NCBI RefSeq assembly: GCF_037975245.1
Contig: NC_092564.1
Span: 2,319,984-2,383,983, forward strand
Origin: Apostichopus japonicus
Taxonomy: Eukaryota > Echinodermata > Holothuroidea > Aspidochirotida > Stichopodidae
Direction: 5' to 3'
Length of the DNA stretch: 64,000 nucleotides
Positions 1 through 12,049 of this stretch are shown in pieces. The position numbers were made by a program, and so were the translations under genes. The notes below the pieces were generated by a model. That model saw only the letters and a program-made list of their open reading frames with translations, was not told where the DNA came from and searched no databases. How positions within the stretch are numbered: position 1 is the first letter of the stretch; each line of letters starts with the position of its first letter.

Positions 1-331
1 AAAGTTACAACTTTGAAATACTCAAAAGTGGATAAAATATAGTGGTACAGTACATCTATGAAATACAAGAAATTGAATGAATATAGTGGTACAATTAAAG
101 TCATGGTTTGTATCATAGTTCTCTACACCCTTGTCTCTGTGCACAGCTTCAACATAATCCTGTTTATACTTGATAACTGACACAAGACTACAAAAAACAC
201 TACATGAGCCAAAAGGTTGCTAAGTAATATCTGAACCTGTATTGCAGTCTCATAACTGCCAGTGTGTTTGAATCTTTTATTATACCGACTGTGTTGAATG
301 GTAGGACATTTATTTTTCTGTTTTCTTTTAG

Positions 332-1513
332 GGTATGGTAGAGCCAGGTCACCAAGTGAGCCAAACACTATTAAGAGAGTTCAGCGAAGAAGCTCTCGGA
401 GAACTGGACAAGACTGAAGAAGAGAGGATGGAACTTCAAGCCAAAGTGAAAGAATTGCTCAAGCACGGTACCGAGGTGAGTACGCCACTGTCGGTTGATC
501 ATTGGAGAATGTTCTCTTCCAACAGGTTCTAACTGGCTTTCTCAACATGCAAAGTCCAAAGGTACAGCCCACATATGGACAGTATATTTTGTTAAAACCA
601 CCTATATCAGAAACCTAGAATTGAGGGAGCACAACCCTCTGGCCTTCACATCCATCTACAATAGTACTAAAGAGTCACCATCTTTTCACTTGTCTCAGTC
701 TGTGACACTGGCGGAGAAATCAAACAAAGAGAATGACGAATCTTCTCTACATAACAATATTCTACACAGGGGTTTGTTTCATCTCCTATTGTGCAAACTA
801 TCTTACCAGAATGTTCCTGTGGTTGTTGCTCCATCAGAGACTAAACTATTGCCTATGTCAAGAATCTTTGCTATGAAAGGAGAAAGACAGAGAGAGGCAC
901 TGGGGGGGGGGGCAGCTGGGGGCATATGTTACCAAGTGATAATTCAGGTTGTGTGGGATATAGAAGCAATTCATGTTAAGGCAATTATTCATATGTTTTT
1001 CTGAAATAATTCAGGTTTACAAGGGATATGTGGATGACCCTCGTAATACTGACAATGCATGGATGGAAACAGTGGCTATGAACTTCCACGATGATGACGG
1101 CTCAGTCTTTGCACAGCTGGAGGATTTATTGCAGGTATGTATAGATCTTCACTATCTATTCATCCATTAGGTAATTTTTTTATTGTTTTATAGGACACTC
1201 ATATCAATACAACCCCCCCTCCCCCTTATTCCAGTCCTCTTAGCTGCATTACTCCCTCACCTTATTCCTAACAGACTTTGGAATTGGCAAAGCATTTATC
1301 GTATGTTTTTAAAACTAAATGATGTATATATATTACTGGTAGTATTTCATTTCCCTTGTATTTATTGGGTTTTTTCCCTTTTTTGTTGTCTTTTAGGCAG
1401 GTGATGATGCCCAAGGAGTCAGGTGGCAGAGAATTAGTTCTAAGATTTCGTTATTTGCAAGCCATACAGCTATGCTGGCTAAAGTAGCAGAGATACACAA
1501 GGCTGCTTTCTGA
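332..1513 (+). CDS. TRPM2-like channel (or NUDT9-like), last three coding exons of C-terminal Nudix (NUDT9H) domain; 5' part outside window
   Basis: Three exons read in one frame: 332-475, 1015-1134 and 1397-1513 (stop TGA 1511-1513), all with phase-0 junctions, AG acceptors after pyrimidine-rich tracts and GTGAGT and GTATGT donors. The product begins inside a Nudix box (G-MVEPG-H-x7-REFSEEA), then [19 protein letters not shown], the strongly conserved ADP-ribose pyrophosphatase (NUDT9) segment, then [11 protein letters not shown] and a short tail. NUDT9-type domains hydrolyse or bind ADP-ribose; in TRPM2 channels the domain is fused behind the pore and helps gate the Ca2+ channel at the membrane. 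The protein stops soon after the LFASHTAML segment, as I recall for TRPM2, whereas free NUDT9 has a longer tail. The head-to-tail TRPM N-terminus at 53.8 kb also favours a channel. Oddity: the first Glu of the Nudix signature is His. The main alternative is a stand-alone NUDT9 enzyme. Confidence 0.85.
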
Positions 1514-3975
1514 GAAGATCAAGATAAGGTCATACGAAATCTGTAGACATACCACATTTATGCAATGACAATTTAGTGCCCCATATAATTAATGTTTAGT
1601 GCTGTTACATATGATTGTAGAATGACACAGTCCATCTCAATACTGCCCCCACTCAGCCCCCACCTTCCCCCCACCCAGCCCAACCTAATCTTTGACTTTT
1701 CCCTTGACCAGCATAGCACATAGTAAATGTACTGTCAGCATGTCTTCAGACCTGTTTTACCATTTACTGTATTTCACTCACCCCTTATCTGTGAAACTAC
1801 TGTTTAAAGTCTCAGTTTCATAGAAAGCATTTTTTTTTTTTAATTGCCTTTTTTAAAAATTGATGTATTACATGCAATTCATTCAGGGCTGTTTTATTGC
1901 TGAAATATAGTTGGTAAGATATTGATATTGAAGTTTTATCTTCGGCTAAGGGTTTATCTGACATAGTACCTCCAAGTCACTGGTGGGTGCCTTGGTTTTA
2001 TGCTTTTAAAGTTTGTTGTTTTATTTGTATCTCAAATCTTTTGGAATGAAACTTTGATCATGTATTGTAAACTTTAATTATTGACTCTTAAATGTGATAT
2101 TTAGAATATATTGAGTGTACTAATCATGTCAAGTTTTAGTAATGCATATTCTACTACAAAATCATCATTTTAAAATTGAACTTCATTAAATTTAAATTAG
2201 ATTAGTCAGATAGCTGGGCTCTGTAATTGGCCTTTTTTTATCCAGAGTTCTTCCTTTTTCTTATATGCAGATGGAAATAATCATTTTAGAAAACTTTTTT
2301 TTTTTTTTTTAGGGTTCTTTACATGTTAAAAGAAAAATGATAATAAAATGTTGCTTTTCACTACAGTAGCTATTGAACTTTTCATTAATAAATAAGAATG
2401 CCAATTTGAATTTATAATCAGATATACAGAATCAAATAATTATAAGTGTTTTTCTTCATTTTGAGATATGCTGGCAAGAGATGTCAAAAAAGTTGTACTT
2501 TTGTATAACTATAAAATCTTTGAGATTGGTAACAACTACTTTTGTAAATGATGAGATTAAATCTACATATCCTCTGCTTGTCATCCGTCGTCAGCTTATA
2601 AAGTTAAAAACAATATGAGTCATATGAAATCAGTTTAATCATCTTTCCTGAACATTTCTAATAAGAAATCAATGTGTAATACTACTGTAAGTACAACGTC
2701 TATGAAATATGTCTTGTTCTACTGAAGATCAAAGCAAATATACGTAATATTAATTTGGAGTTTGAGATGATGGGTGGGGGTATCAGGTTGTTGTTGGGGG
2801 GGGGGTGAGGGGGAGGGCAATGCCTTATTTAGAGTCTGATATTTTGATAACATCCCTAAATGCTTTCTAAACTATCATCACCGGGTGTGTAAATCAAACC
2901 ATATCAATGTATAAAACAATCTAATCTGACTTGTTTGTTATACTTATACAGTATATATGCTTGTATGTTATACTTATTGCTTGTTTGTTATGAATAATCT
3001 TTCAGTGGGATAAGCTTGAGGGTGTAATAGAAGGTTCCCACAAGGGTACTTTGATTTTTCCTGCATGTCAATTGCTGTGACTTGGTAACGTATAGGTCAT
3101 TATCAAGCATTTAGCTGAACAGGAAAATAATTTGATAAATATGATGGATCAATTATTATGTTTTGTTTGCTTGGAGCCTTATTTCTATTGCATTCCATTA
3201 CGATATAAGTGATATCGATCACACTTGCTTAAAATATCCAGGCTGATCGGAAAGATTTGCAATTTTGGAAAAAAGATAGCTGACATATTTTAGAAGTTTT
3301 AGAACCTGGATTAACTTTAGTAATTTAACGCAACAGTTACTGAAAAATACATTAAGAGTGTAATTCTATATATGTAATTTTTGTATCTGTAAAAATACAC
3401 TTTCCTACTGCCCTTGCAGCTATCCTGTAACATTACACAATTCCGAACTATCATTTTTGGTACCTTTACACGTCTTTCTGAGCCTATATTTAAAGCTTAA
3501 ATTAGAACATATCTGTAACATGGCTATGAATCACATTGTAGGATTTGTTCAAGGACGATGGTGACAGTTACATATTGAACGGTGTTGCCAAGTTTACTGT
3601 GTATGTTATTAATTTAGGGCAGAGTATGTAGAATTTGTTTTACCGAAGTGTATATTCATTACTGAATGGGCTGACATTGGATATGTAACCAATACTCTGC
3701 TCGCATGCAATTTTATAGTAGAATGTGTGGGTATCTGTTCACGAGATTGTTATGGTATAAACGTGAAGGGTGACAGTAGTTTACTTTATAAAATCACATC
3801 ATTATCTAACACAGATGCATAACTATCAGTTATAGACTGAAATGGCTAAGTTAAAGTGTATATATATTTACATATGTAACAATGACTGGAACAACATGGA
3901 TATTTTGTAAACAAATGTTATCTTGTGAGTTTTACTTCTGTTTTAGTGTATAACACTCCTGGCTCAATAAAAAAA
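1514..3975 (+). other. Probable 3' UTR and downstream flank of the Nudix/TRPM2-like gene
   Basis: AT-rich sequence without coding potential follows the stop codon. AATAAA polyadenylation hexamers are visible at 2343-2348 and 3966-3971. There is a G-rich tract around 2794-2820. Which signal is used cannot be told from sequence alone. Confidence 0.4.
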
Positions 3976-5592
3976 CAAACACTGGACTCAGAGTAAGTTT
4001 TTGAAGATGAGTTACTGTTCTAAACATGAAAGGTTACTATCACTCTGGGAAATGGGTTGAAAAGATGAGAACAATTAATCACAGAGGCAGTGATGTACAT
4101 CTAAACCCACACAACTACCTTACCCCTTATATTCCTTCTCTCCCCTACCACGTTTCTGCCCCCCGCCTCTCTTGTCTTCTCTCCCATCTCCCTCTGCCCC
4201 ACTACTCCCCACCCCTCCCATTGCTCATAATCCAAGAAATATAGAAGAAAAACATTACAGTGCTACTGCATGTACAGTACACCTGACACTATGCACATTG
4301 TGCTTCAAATATTGTTTTCGTACTAAACGAGATCACATTGTTGCAAAGTTCGCTGGCATTTTATGACACTCAGACTTTGACATAACTGAATCTTTATTGC
4401 CTTCCAAAATTTACTTAGCCATATTTGTAAGTTAATGAACCGATGTTTGTGGGCATGCCGAAGTATTTTAAGTTTAGTCTGTGTCCATTCATTTGAGGTT
4501 AAATAGACTTACAGATATAGAATCAATAGACAACATCAACCTGTACACAATCATGTACAAAATGGCAATATAAGCAATATTATTGTTACACACAAATACA
4601 CGAAAATACAGTAACACGCAAATTAAAACGAAACAAAGATACCACGTTATACTTTTATAGACCTTCATTGTATTTAGGATTACAGGATGGAATTCACCGT
4701 AAAAGTCAATCAGTGCTGCACATTCCTTACACCTTTAAGTTTTTGATATTGGAAGTCCCGGCTTTGGGGGTGGGGGGGGGGAGGGCAGTTAAATCGTATC
4801 CATGCACTTGCCAGAAAATTATTATTGACTATCTCAACTCAACGCAGGAAGGATGGGTTTCTAATATTATAATTGGTTTAACTGCACTAGATGACAATTA
4901 AAATTTTGTTTTCTGTTTTCATTATAAAGGAAGTTCACTTGGATAGGATAAGACATTCAATTTAAAGCACTACGAAATAGAGTATTGCATGGTACCTTCA
5001 TAACACCAAGATACTTATGGTGCCGACGACATTTTGCTAAAAGCAAAGACATAAAACACCTAATTTTTGTTATAATAGTGCCCCCAATTGTTATAGCTTC
5101 CTACACTACTGCTGATGGAGATGATATAATAATCATGTGAGTGCAAGGGGAGCAGATTTGTCATTTATTTTTTTTTAAATGAAATCAAGATTGCACCAAT
5201 GAAAAATTGTTCTACAAAACTTTAGCTAAAATGATAGAAAACGACAGCACCAGTTTGCATATACTGTAACCCCCAGTACCCAAACAAGTATTGCTCTTTA
5301 GACCCCTCTCCAACGGAGGATTGTTTATCAAAAAGTCGGGGATGAAGTGGGCAAGAGGGGCAGGAGGCCATGCCCTCATCTCCAATCATCAAAGAACCAC
5401 TATACTACTGGTTTGCACCCCCCCCCCCTTTTTTCAGCTTTCCCGTTGCGACCCATTTTAACCTGACTTCTCATTGTAGTATTGTCGATTTGCTGTTATG
5501 GCTGCCATTGCGTTACGTGTAGAGGTAACAATTAATATTGATCGCTTAATCGCCTAAATAGTCTTCTACACAATCAGATACTCTTTCTCTCC
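3976..5592. other. Intergenic sequence, nothing recognised
   Basis: No gene or repeat was recognised. It holds a C-rich stretch (4130-4220), a G-run near 4770 and a C-run near 5421. The short reading frames here show no familiar motif. Confidence 0.4.
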
Positions 5593-5966
5593 CAGTGGCG
5601 GAGCGTCCATACAGTCAGGGGGGGGGGGCGGATTCCCCTCCTGACGGACTCAAATGGACTGCTGGCGCCCTTTCAGCTTTTTACAACTTTTTACTTATTT
5701 GCGATTACTGACTTTCTTATTGTGCTCTCATCTACCTATTGACATTTGTCACATTTTGTTGGCGATGACACCTATTTATTCTTCGTTTATCTGCAAATTA
5801 GCAAGGCCTGGAAAGGGTAATTTCCGGCGATCTATAGGGAGCATCTTTACTCAAAAAATTTCTGTACGCTCGGCGCCAACCTGTGGTGGCGCTCCGCTTA
5901 GATAGTGTTGAAAGTGCCTCTACAGACCATTCTCGACCCCCCTCAATACCCCTTGCTCAGCCACTG
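5593..5966 (+). mobile_element. Family R1 hAT-type MITE, copy a
   Basis: A 374-bp element with ends CAGTGGCGGAGC and (degraded) GCTCAGCCACTG. It is flanked by the perfect 8-bp direct repeat TTCTCTCC (5585-5592 and 5967-5974). An 8-bp duplication and CAG-GGCG-type ends are typical of hAT elements. Other copies are at 24974-25373 and 26426-26800. It contains the shared hairpin core at about 5871-5905. Confidence 0.85.
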
Positions 5967-5974
5967 TTCTCTCC

Positions 5975-6370
5975 GTGGTAGTAACTGTACAAGTTTGATT
6001 TACTTTAAATGTGTATGTTTCGCTACAGTAGATTGGTTTTGAATGTCTTTCAACTCTCCTATTTGGTAGTATTTCTATACATTGTGTTACCTTTTTGAAG
6101 GTTTTTTGTTGTTCAACTACTGTAGTCACCTTGTACTTAAAACTGTGTATTAACCTATTTGTTTTGAGCAATATAAGTAGCAATGTTAGTGAGGCACAAG
6201 TTTTAAGAGATTTATAAACAAGCAACATTAGTTTAAAGATGATTCTGGACGTAAAAGGAAGCCAGTGAAGATCCTTTAACACTGTAGTGAGTATGATAAA
6301 TACTGTAGGACTTTCTGGATGTAGTTAAAATGCGTGCTGCCGTGTTCTGAAATTTCTGAAATGGTGTGAA
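5975..6370 (-). pseudogene. LINE (CR1/L2-like) ORF2 C-terminal remnant
   Basis: The minus strand encodes QNTAARILT followed, after damage, by VLKDLHWLPFTSRIIFKL and LLVYKSL. This is the hallmark block downstream of the reverse transcriptase in CR1/L2-like non-LTR retrotransposons (usual pattern LKDLHWLPV-x-RI-x-FKI with a YKAL motif). The frame then degenerates. The RT and endonuclease are missing, so this is a 5'-truncated dead copy. The R1a element was inserted right beside it. Clade assignment is inference. Confidence 0.6.
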
Positions 6371-6509
6371 GGTCTTCAATGTTCATAAATTAGGTCATGT
6401 ACCGTACATGCATGCATTTGGCTTTATTTTGTATGCGTATATTCTTCAATCAGCAAACACAAGCTGTTCAAAACATATACGTATCGCTCCATCGAATACC
6501 AACTCCTCC

Positions 6510-8353
6510 CAGCGACGTAGCCAGGAATTTGAAAGGGGGGGAGCACTTTTTGCGATTGATATGGATTTTCAAAGTTGTAGGCACGACTATCTGAGCGGAG
6601 CGCCACCATCGGTTGGCGCGGAGCGTACAAGAAAATTTTTGGTTTTACAAACCCCCCAGATGGCCGGAAACGGCCCTTCCCTAGTGTTCATTCTGGTTCC
6701 CTGGCCTCTTGCTAACTTGAGACACCTCATTCAATATCACTTTTAAACCCAAAAAACAAACGAGTTAAAATAGTACGTAATTCAATAATACATAATGTAT
6801 TAAAATTAGCAAGTTACACAAGGGCGGCGGAAGCACTTTTAATCTGGGGGGGGGGGGGGGCACCGACGTCAAAGGGAACTTTGCAGAAATTCGATTGGAC
6901 TGATGCAGCCTGATATTTAGTACCCTTTATAAATCTTATTGTATTATCTTATTTGCGTATACACATCACTCCATCAACGCCCCCCCCCCCCCGTCTTAGT
7001 AGTCTTACTTTTCAACTTTTGATACTTGTAGATACAAAGATAGTCCAGAAATGTCTTTGATACAACTGTAGCTAGTAAATGTTTAAGTTAGCCTAATAAG
7101 AGAAGGCGAGAGCTATCCGACGATTGCCTTCTGATACAAATTTCTCAAGTGTTTTCTCAACTGAAATATTATCTGCGTAAACGGGTTCACATGTTAAAAA
7201 ACTGACAAGATCGGATCCTATAGTCTTTTTCGGCTGGTAGAGTGTTGAATGAAACTATCGTGCTACATACTGGCTACGCCCTGATCATATGATATCAGTA
7301 TCAGCAGATTTTGTTTCCTGTTTAAATTCTTTTACATGTTCTTTTACATAATATATCAGAAAGACAAACATAGTGCTCTTTTACAAGTTTTCCAGTAGGA
7401 TGATTCTTGTTTGCTGTCCAATGTCTGGACTTTAATACATTTGACGAACTTAACTGATGGACAATATAAACTTTCATATTTTGTAATACAGCCAGATATG
7501 CAGTGGCAAGGGCGTAGGAACCGGGGGGCTGGGGGCGCCAGCCCCCCAGTGAAAAATGTGGAGGGGCGGAAGTATCATTCCGCCCCCCCGCTTCGCAAGT
7601 CAGAAAACCCCTTTTTCATTTCCAAATGAGAAAAAAAATCTCATTTGGAGCACCAAATTGCATCTAAGGCCAGGTGAAAATACAAAATTAAGTTTACAAA
7701 ATGGAGTGGGTGTTGAAGTGTGCTATATTGCACCAAATTGCATCTGAGGCCACCTGGAAATGCACAAAATTCCAAAGGGGGAGGGGGACACCCTCTTAGA
7801 CCCCTCCTCCAGGCCGGCCATCAGTCTTCAGCCCCCCCCCCCCACTCAAAAGTACCTTCCTACGCCACTGTTCAGTGGCCTAAAACAAATATCGTTATCG
7901 CAGTGTATTAGCAGTGTAATAATTATTATTTATAGGAAGTGCGTATCACGTACGATTGCTAGCTTAGCTTCATAACATGCTGTTCATGCAACAACTTAGG
8001 ACGACTCATTGAACGAACGTTGTCGACGTTGTTGTGCATACAGTTCGTGACATTCCATAGAGTGCGGTTAGGTAGGCAGTATGTATTTTATAACGCAGTG
8101 GCCAACTGTAGGCTTGTAATTGGCTATAAGCTAAATTTAGCTAATTGCATCTGCCAAACTAAGTAAGTAGTTGAATCAGTAGGCGTGAATGTTACTACGA
8201 TTACAATCGAGTTAACGGAGCTGACGAGTATTCAAGATCAAAAGAGCACTGACAAAATACCATGCTAAAAAAACGACAGTTTAAAAAAAAAGAATCGACA
8301 CTGAAAGGGGGGGAGCGGTCGCTCCCCCTGCTCCCCCCCTGGCTACGTCCCTG
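6510..8353. mobile_element. hAT-type non-autonomous element (TIR CAGCGACGTAGCCAGG), hosting nested insertions
   Basis: The left end CAGCGACGTAGCCAGG and right end CCTGGCTACGTCCCTG are imperfect inverted repeats. They are flanked by the perfect 8-bp duplication ACTCCTCC (6502-6509 and 8354-8361). The element is 1844 bp, about 1.47 kb without the nested R2a copy. Near its left end is the shared core (about 6588-6640) followed by a segment ending GACACCTCATTC that recurs inverted at 10.25 kb. At 6819 a fragment starting CAAGGGCGGCGGAAG resembles the end of the 10145-10813 element. No transposase frame was recognised. Confidence 0.8.
7507..7870 (+). mobile_element. Family R2 hAT-type MITE, copy a
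   Basis: The ends are CAAGGGCGTAGGAACC and CTTCCTACGCCACTG. The flanks TGCAGTGG and TTCAGTGG match in 7 of 8 bases. Close to the left end are two GC-rich snap-back palindromes (about 7522-7546 and 7563-7590). Copies b, c and d are at 14246, 19074 and 30639. Confidence 0.85.
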
Positions 8354-8543
8354 ACTCCTCCTTTAGATGGAAAGTGATCAATTCCGTCACACTAAAATTG
8401 GTATAGCTATATCTTCTGCATATTGTGGTGATGAAAAATGTAGGCTGTGTGGCTATAGGCCACGCCCTTTTTTGCAACTAGGCGTAAAACCCAGCGTGAG
8501 ATTTTAGAACAAACCCGGAGAAACATGATAGGCAATTTTAGGA

Positions 8544-9004
8544 TAAGGTGACCATATTTGTCTGACTGGAATCAGGGACAATTATTGCGGGGCTGATAAG
8601 TGGGAGGGGTTGTGCCCCTCCCCTTTGGAAAATTTTCAAGTGCCTAATGTGCTTAGATGTAAAATGGTGATACTTAGAAGCACTTTTTAAATCAATTTTA
8701 TTTTCAAAAATGTAGCTTTGTCTTAGATTAAATTTACTTCTTTTACGAAAGAGTGCTAGGCTAGTTCGATCTAGCATATATTCCACTTTACACTGGCCCA
8801 CCTGAAATACTGGTTAGTTCCGTTCTGCGACTGCACACTTGACTAAATTTTGTTTTTAAATTATTTTACTAATAATATGGGATATTTTCGAAATTCCTGA
8901 CCATTTTGACGAATCGGGGACATTTTCGGGGACACTTGTTCATCGGGGACAGCAAACTGTAATCGGGGACTGTCCCCGAAAATCGGGGACGTCTGGTCAC
9001 CTTA
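8544..9004. mobile_element. 461-bp hAT-type MITE with TAAGGTGACCA ends
   Basis: Terminal inverted repeats TAAGGTGACCA and TGGTCACCTTA are flanked by the perfect 8-bp duplication TTTTAGGA (8536-8543 and 9005-9012). The right 120 bp repeats the motif CGGGGAC five times, in the manner of subterminal transposase-binding repeats. No coding capacity was recognised. Confidence 0.8.
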
Positions 9005-9530
9005 TTTTAGGACAACGGAGAAACATTATTGGTAGCTGCTAGGAAACCTGCAACTGTGATGGTATTTTCCACTAAATTTGAACTGAATTATCAAGGTTTT
9101 CTATATTTGAAGACATATTTGCATGACAGCATCATGTTTTCAGAAGTGCTGCAAGGGGTATCTTTGTCAGACGGATGGAGCGGAGTAGGTTTTTGACATT
9201 TAACCACTCTCACAACCCCCCCCCCCCCCCCAAAGGAAAAACAAGGATAAAAACGTTCTATGAGCATTATTAACATAGGATTGTATTGCTGTATAACCAA
9301 TTGTAATAACAATTGCAATAACAATTGCTAAAACCGGTTTGTACAGTAGACACGTTATTGTGCACATTGTGCTTTCAATATTGAATTTGGGTGCTAAACT
9401 TTTTCCCCATTGTATAGTCAAATTTATATTTGACGCGTTCTTGTGGGCTACTTGTCTTCACACTTTTAATGCCAGACTTGATGGCCTCAAGTGCTGCTTC
9501 ATTTTCAGTTAGTAGGCTAAACTTTTGGCC
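9005..9530. other. Spacer, nothing recognised
   Basis: Contains a C-run near 9217-9232 and no recognisable gene. Confidence 0.35.
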
Positions 9531-10144
9531 GTGGCTATTCTTACGACCAGGGGCGTAGTGCGAAAATATTTTTTATTTTTTTTGGGGGGGGGGGCCCGTG
9601 AGCAGGTGATGACTATCTAAGCGGAGCGCCACCACGGGTTTGCGCGCAGCGTACAAGAAAATTTGTCGTCTGGCAGACCCCTCAGATTGCAGGAAACGGC
9701 ACTTCCCGTGCCTTATGGCAGTAAGCAACACCCCTAAAATTGATAACAATTTCCGGCAATTTTTTATTTTGGGAAATATTCTCGAAGGAAGTGATCGCCA
9801 TTTATTCCTCAGTTTACCAATTCCTCGTCTCCCAGAAGCGCCCAAAATTTAAGAAATCGAAACATTTTTGTGTTGGCTGATCCATGATTGCCGCCCATGC
9901 CCGTGAGAAGTGGTGACTGGGTGAAGAAAAAGCTATGCCGTTTGAAAACATGGGCAAAAAAGCGAAAGTAGCCAAACCTAAGGTAAAACGTGCGATATCG
10001 AAGTGATTATTTTCCAGGTTAATTGTGTCTGTATTTGATGATTAATGATTATATTATAAATGATTATTATTATTCATTTTTTTTCTCGAAACTACCTATC
10101 AGATCATGAGGAAAATTTAACCTGGTGGACCTTTTAGCGAACTG

Positions 10145-10813
10145 CAAGGGCGGCGGAACCGGGGGGGGGGGCACAGGGGGCACGTGCCCCCCCACTTTTC
10201 CTCAGGGTTAAAAATGTGCCCTTTTTCTACATAAAAATTGAGGTGTCTCAAGTTAGCAAGAGGCCAGGGAACCAGAATGAACACTCGGGAAGGGCCGTTT
10301 CCGGCCATCTGAAGGGTTTGTAAAACCAAAATTTTTCTTTTTCTTTTCTTCTCCGCGCCAACCGATGGTGGCGCTCCGCTCAGAGAGTCGTGCATACAAC
10401 TTTGCATGCAAATCCCGGATACGCCCCTGACTTTTAATGATTTATGTGGGTCAAGCTCAAAGCTATTTCGAATGGAAACAATTTGTTAAGATATTAACAA
10501 GAAATAAACTCTAATTCGGAAGATTCCTACATTAGCAACTAGCATGATTTCACCTCATTTTGTCTCAATAGAAAACTTGTTCCTTGTTTCCCAATTTGCA
10601 CATTGGATATTGCAGTGCTAGTATGCATATTTTCCTTGGGGGGGGGGGGGGGCGTTGATGGAGTGATGTGTATACGCAAATAAGATAATACAATAAGAGT
10701 TATAAAGGGTACTAAATAGTAGGCTACATCAGTCCAATCGAATTTCTGCAAAGTGCCCTTTGATGTCGGTGCCCCCCCCCCCCCCCAGATTAAAAGTGCT
10801 TCCGCCGCCCTTG
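10145..10813. mobile_element. 669-bp hAT-type element nested in the 9548-11581 hAT element
   Basis: The ends CAAGGGCGGCGGAACC and GCTTCCGCCGCCCTTG are flanked by the perfect duplication GCGAACTG (10137-10144 and 10814-10821). It contains the shared core (about 10336-10390, reverse) and a block (about 10240-10320) seen inverted at 6.65-6.73 kb. Its right 170 bp recur inverted at 6819-6990. Long G and C runs sit just inside each end. Confidence 0.85.
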
Positions 10814-11186
10814 GCGAACTGATTGCATTACTTAAGAAGAAGTTCACATGGAGTCCCATAATCACTGTTCACTATACATTTATCTTAACTTTCCGAACTT
10901 TGTTACAGGCTAAGAAAACAATTAAAAAATTTGCCATTTTTTCATGGAAAATTGACTGACTTTGGCAAAGGTAACGGGTTGTCTTACTCTGGGACTACGT
11001 ATTTATAATAGTGTTCAACGATGGCAGTGTTGATGGCAAATTTGGTTCATTAGTTATCAACCAGTAATTATTTAACTGTTTCGATTGACTGAATATCAAC
11101 AATTAACTACCATTGACCAAGCAGTCAACAGAAGCCCCATTTCTCGTAGGCCCTACAAGAAATTCAGTTGCTGACACTGTTCTCAT

Positions 11187-11432
11187 TCAACGTCGCTGAG
11201 TTAGGTTCCAAAATGAGTCAATGTCAGTCTGCTTGCACGCTTCCGCGCGGTCGGGGTGCGTGGCCAGCACCATCAGGTCACTCAGGCGTGCTTGGGACAT
11301 GCTCGTCCGCAACGAATTCTTCACAAACTTTAACGCCGAAAAGCCGCGCTCGCATGAGCAGGAAGTGACTGGCAGGGTGAGAATTAGCTGGTAGGCACGA
11401 GCGACGTTTGGAAAATCCGCAACGACCCTCAA
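11187..11432 (-). pseudogene. hAT transposase C-terminal dimerisation domain fragment
   Basis: 81 residues include FPNVARAYQLILTLPVTSCS, CERGFSALKFVKNSLRTSM and SQARLSDLMVLA. This matches the hAT C-terminal dimerisation motif (TSCS-x-ERSFSALK-x-IK-x-LRSTM-x-RL) of the ZMYM1/DUF4371-related group. hAT transposases cut and paste DNA with 8-bp duplications, which fits the flanks of the host element. The N-terminal catalytic part is absent, so this is a relic. Confidence 0.8.
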
Positions 11433-11799
11433 AGACCAATTGACTATTTAGTCTACTTTCGATTTCAAAAACACTTTTTTTTTATAAATTATAACAAAAT
11501 TTTATGACACCTTTGACAACAACAAAAAATTTTGGGGGTGGGGCCTGTGCCCCCCGGGCCCCAATGAGAACGACGCCACTGCTTACGACCAGGAGTAAAA
11601 ATTATTTATAAACTATTCTTACGACATCGGCGAATTTCCGGTTACGCATGAGCAGTCAAGTAAATAAAGCAACTGCGCATGTAGTAGGGGTAACCCTAAC
11701 CCTAAACCCAACCCTCCTGGTCGTAAAAATAGCCACGTTAAAGCAACTGCGCATGCGTTACCGGAAATTATTGTTACTCCTGGTCGTAAAAATAGCCAC

Positions 11800-12049
11800 T
11801 TTGTAAACTTTTCTGGGCACCTGTTTCTTTGTTGTAAGGGAGGGATGATATTACAAATATATTCACATGAGGGAGAAAGGTATATGAGAGGACACTAAGT
11901 ACAACTTTTTCTTTTTAAATCACTGACCCATCTATAGCACTTTGGTGATCGGTAGCATAATGTAGTTGCTTTGACATCATTACTAGTACCTGACATGTTT
12001 AAATGAGAGGATATGTATTGGTTGGTACTTAGTAGTAGTAGTGGTACTC
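11800..12049. other. Short spacer, nothing recognised
   Basis: Contains a short AGTAGT microsatellite (12030-12041) and no gene. Confidence 0.3.

Larger units (their letters stand above)
9548..11581 (-). mobile_element. hAT element with ZMYM1-like transposase remnant
   Basis: The ends CAGGGGCGTAGTGCG and ACGACGCCACTG are flanked by the perfect 8-bp duplication CTTACGAC (9540-9547 and 11582-11589). It is 2034 bp with a nested 669-bp element inside. The shared core lies at 9611-9662. Sequence from about 9611 to 10000, and again 11410-11575, is closely matched by 20820-21480 in a second hAT element. The minus strand near the right end encodes a transposase C-terminus (see 11187-11432). Confidence 0.85.
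9531..11799. repeat. Outer inverted-repeat element (GTGGCTATT...AATAGCCAC) split by a hAT insertion
   Basis: The left end GTGGCTATTCTTACGACCAG and the right end CTGGTCGTAAAAATAGCCAC (ending 11799) are inverted repeats. The inner segments around 11640 and 11745 (versions of GCGCATGCGTTACCGGAAAT) are also inverted. A further partial end lies at 11716-11738. The hAT element 9548-11581 inserted into the left arm, duplicating CTTACGAC. The element's own target duplication was not found. Confidence 0.5.

Noticed and set aside
6366-6746. 126-codon frame spanning the MITE core at 6.6 kb
   Set aside because: Similar frames appear at every copy of the shared core in both strands; they are repeat translations, not genes.
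11692-11712. Telomere-like CCCTAA units
   Set aside because: Only two exact units followed by degenerate ones, inside a MITE arm; not a telomeric array.
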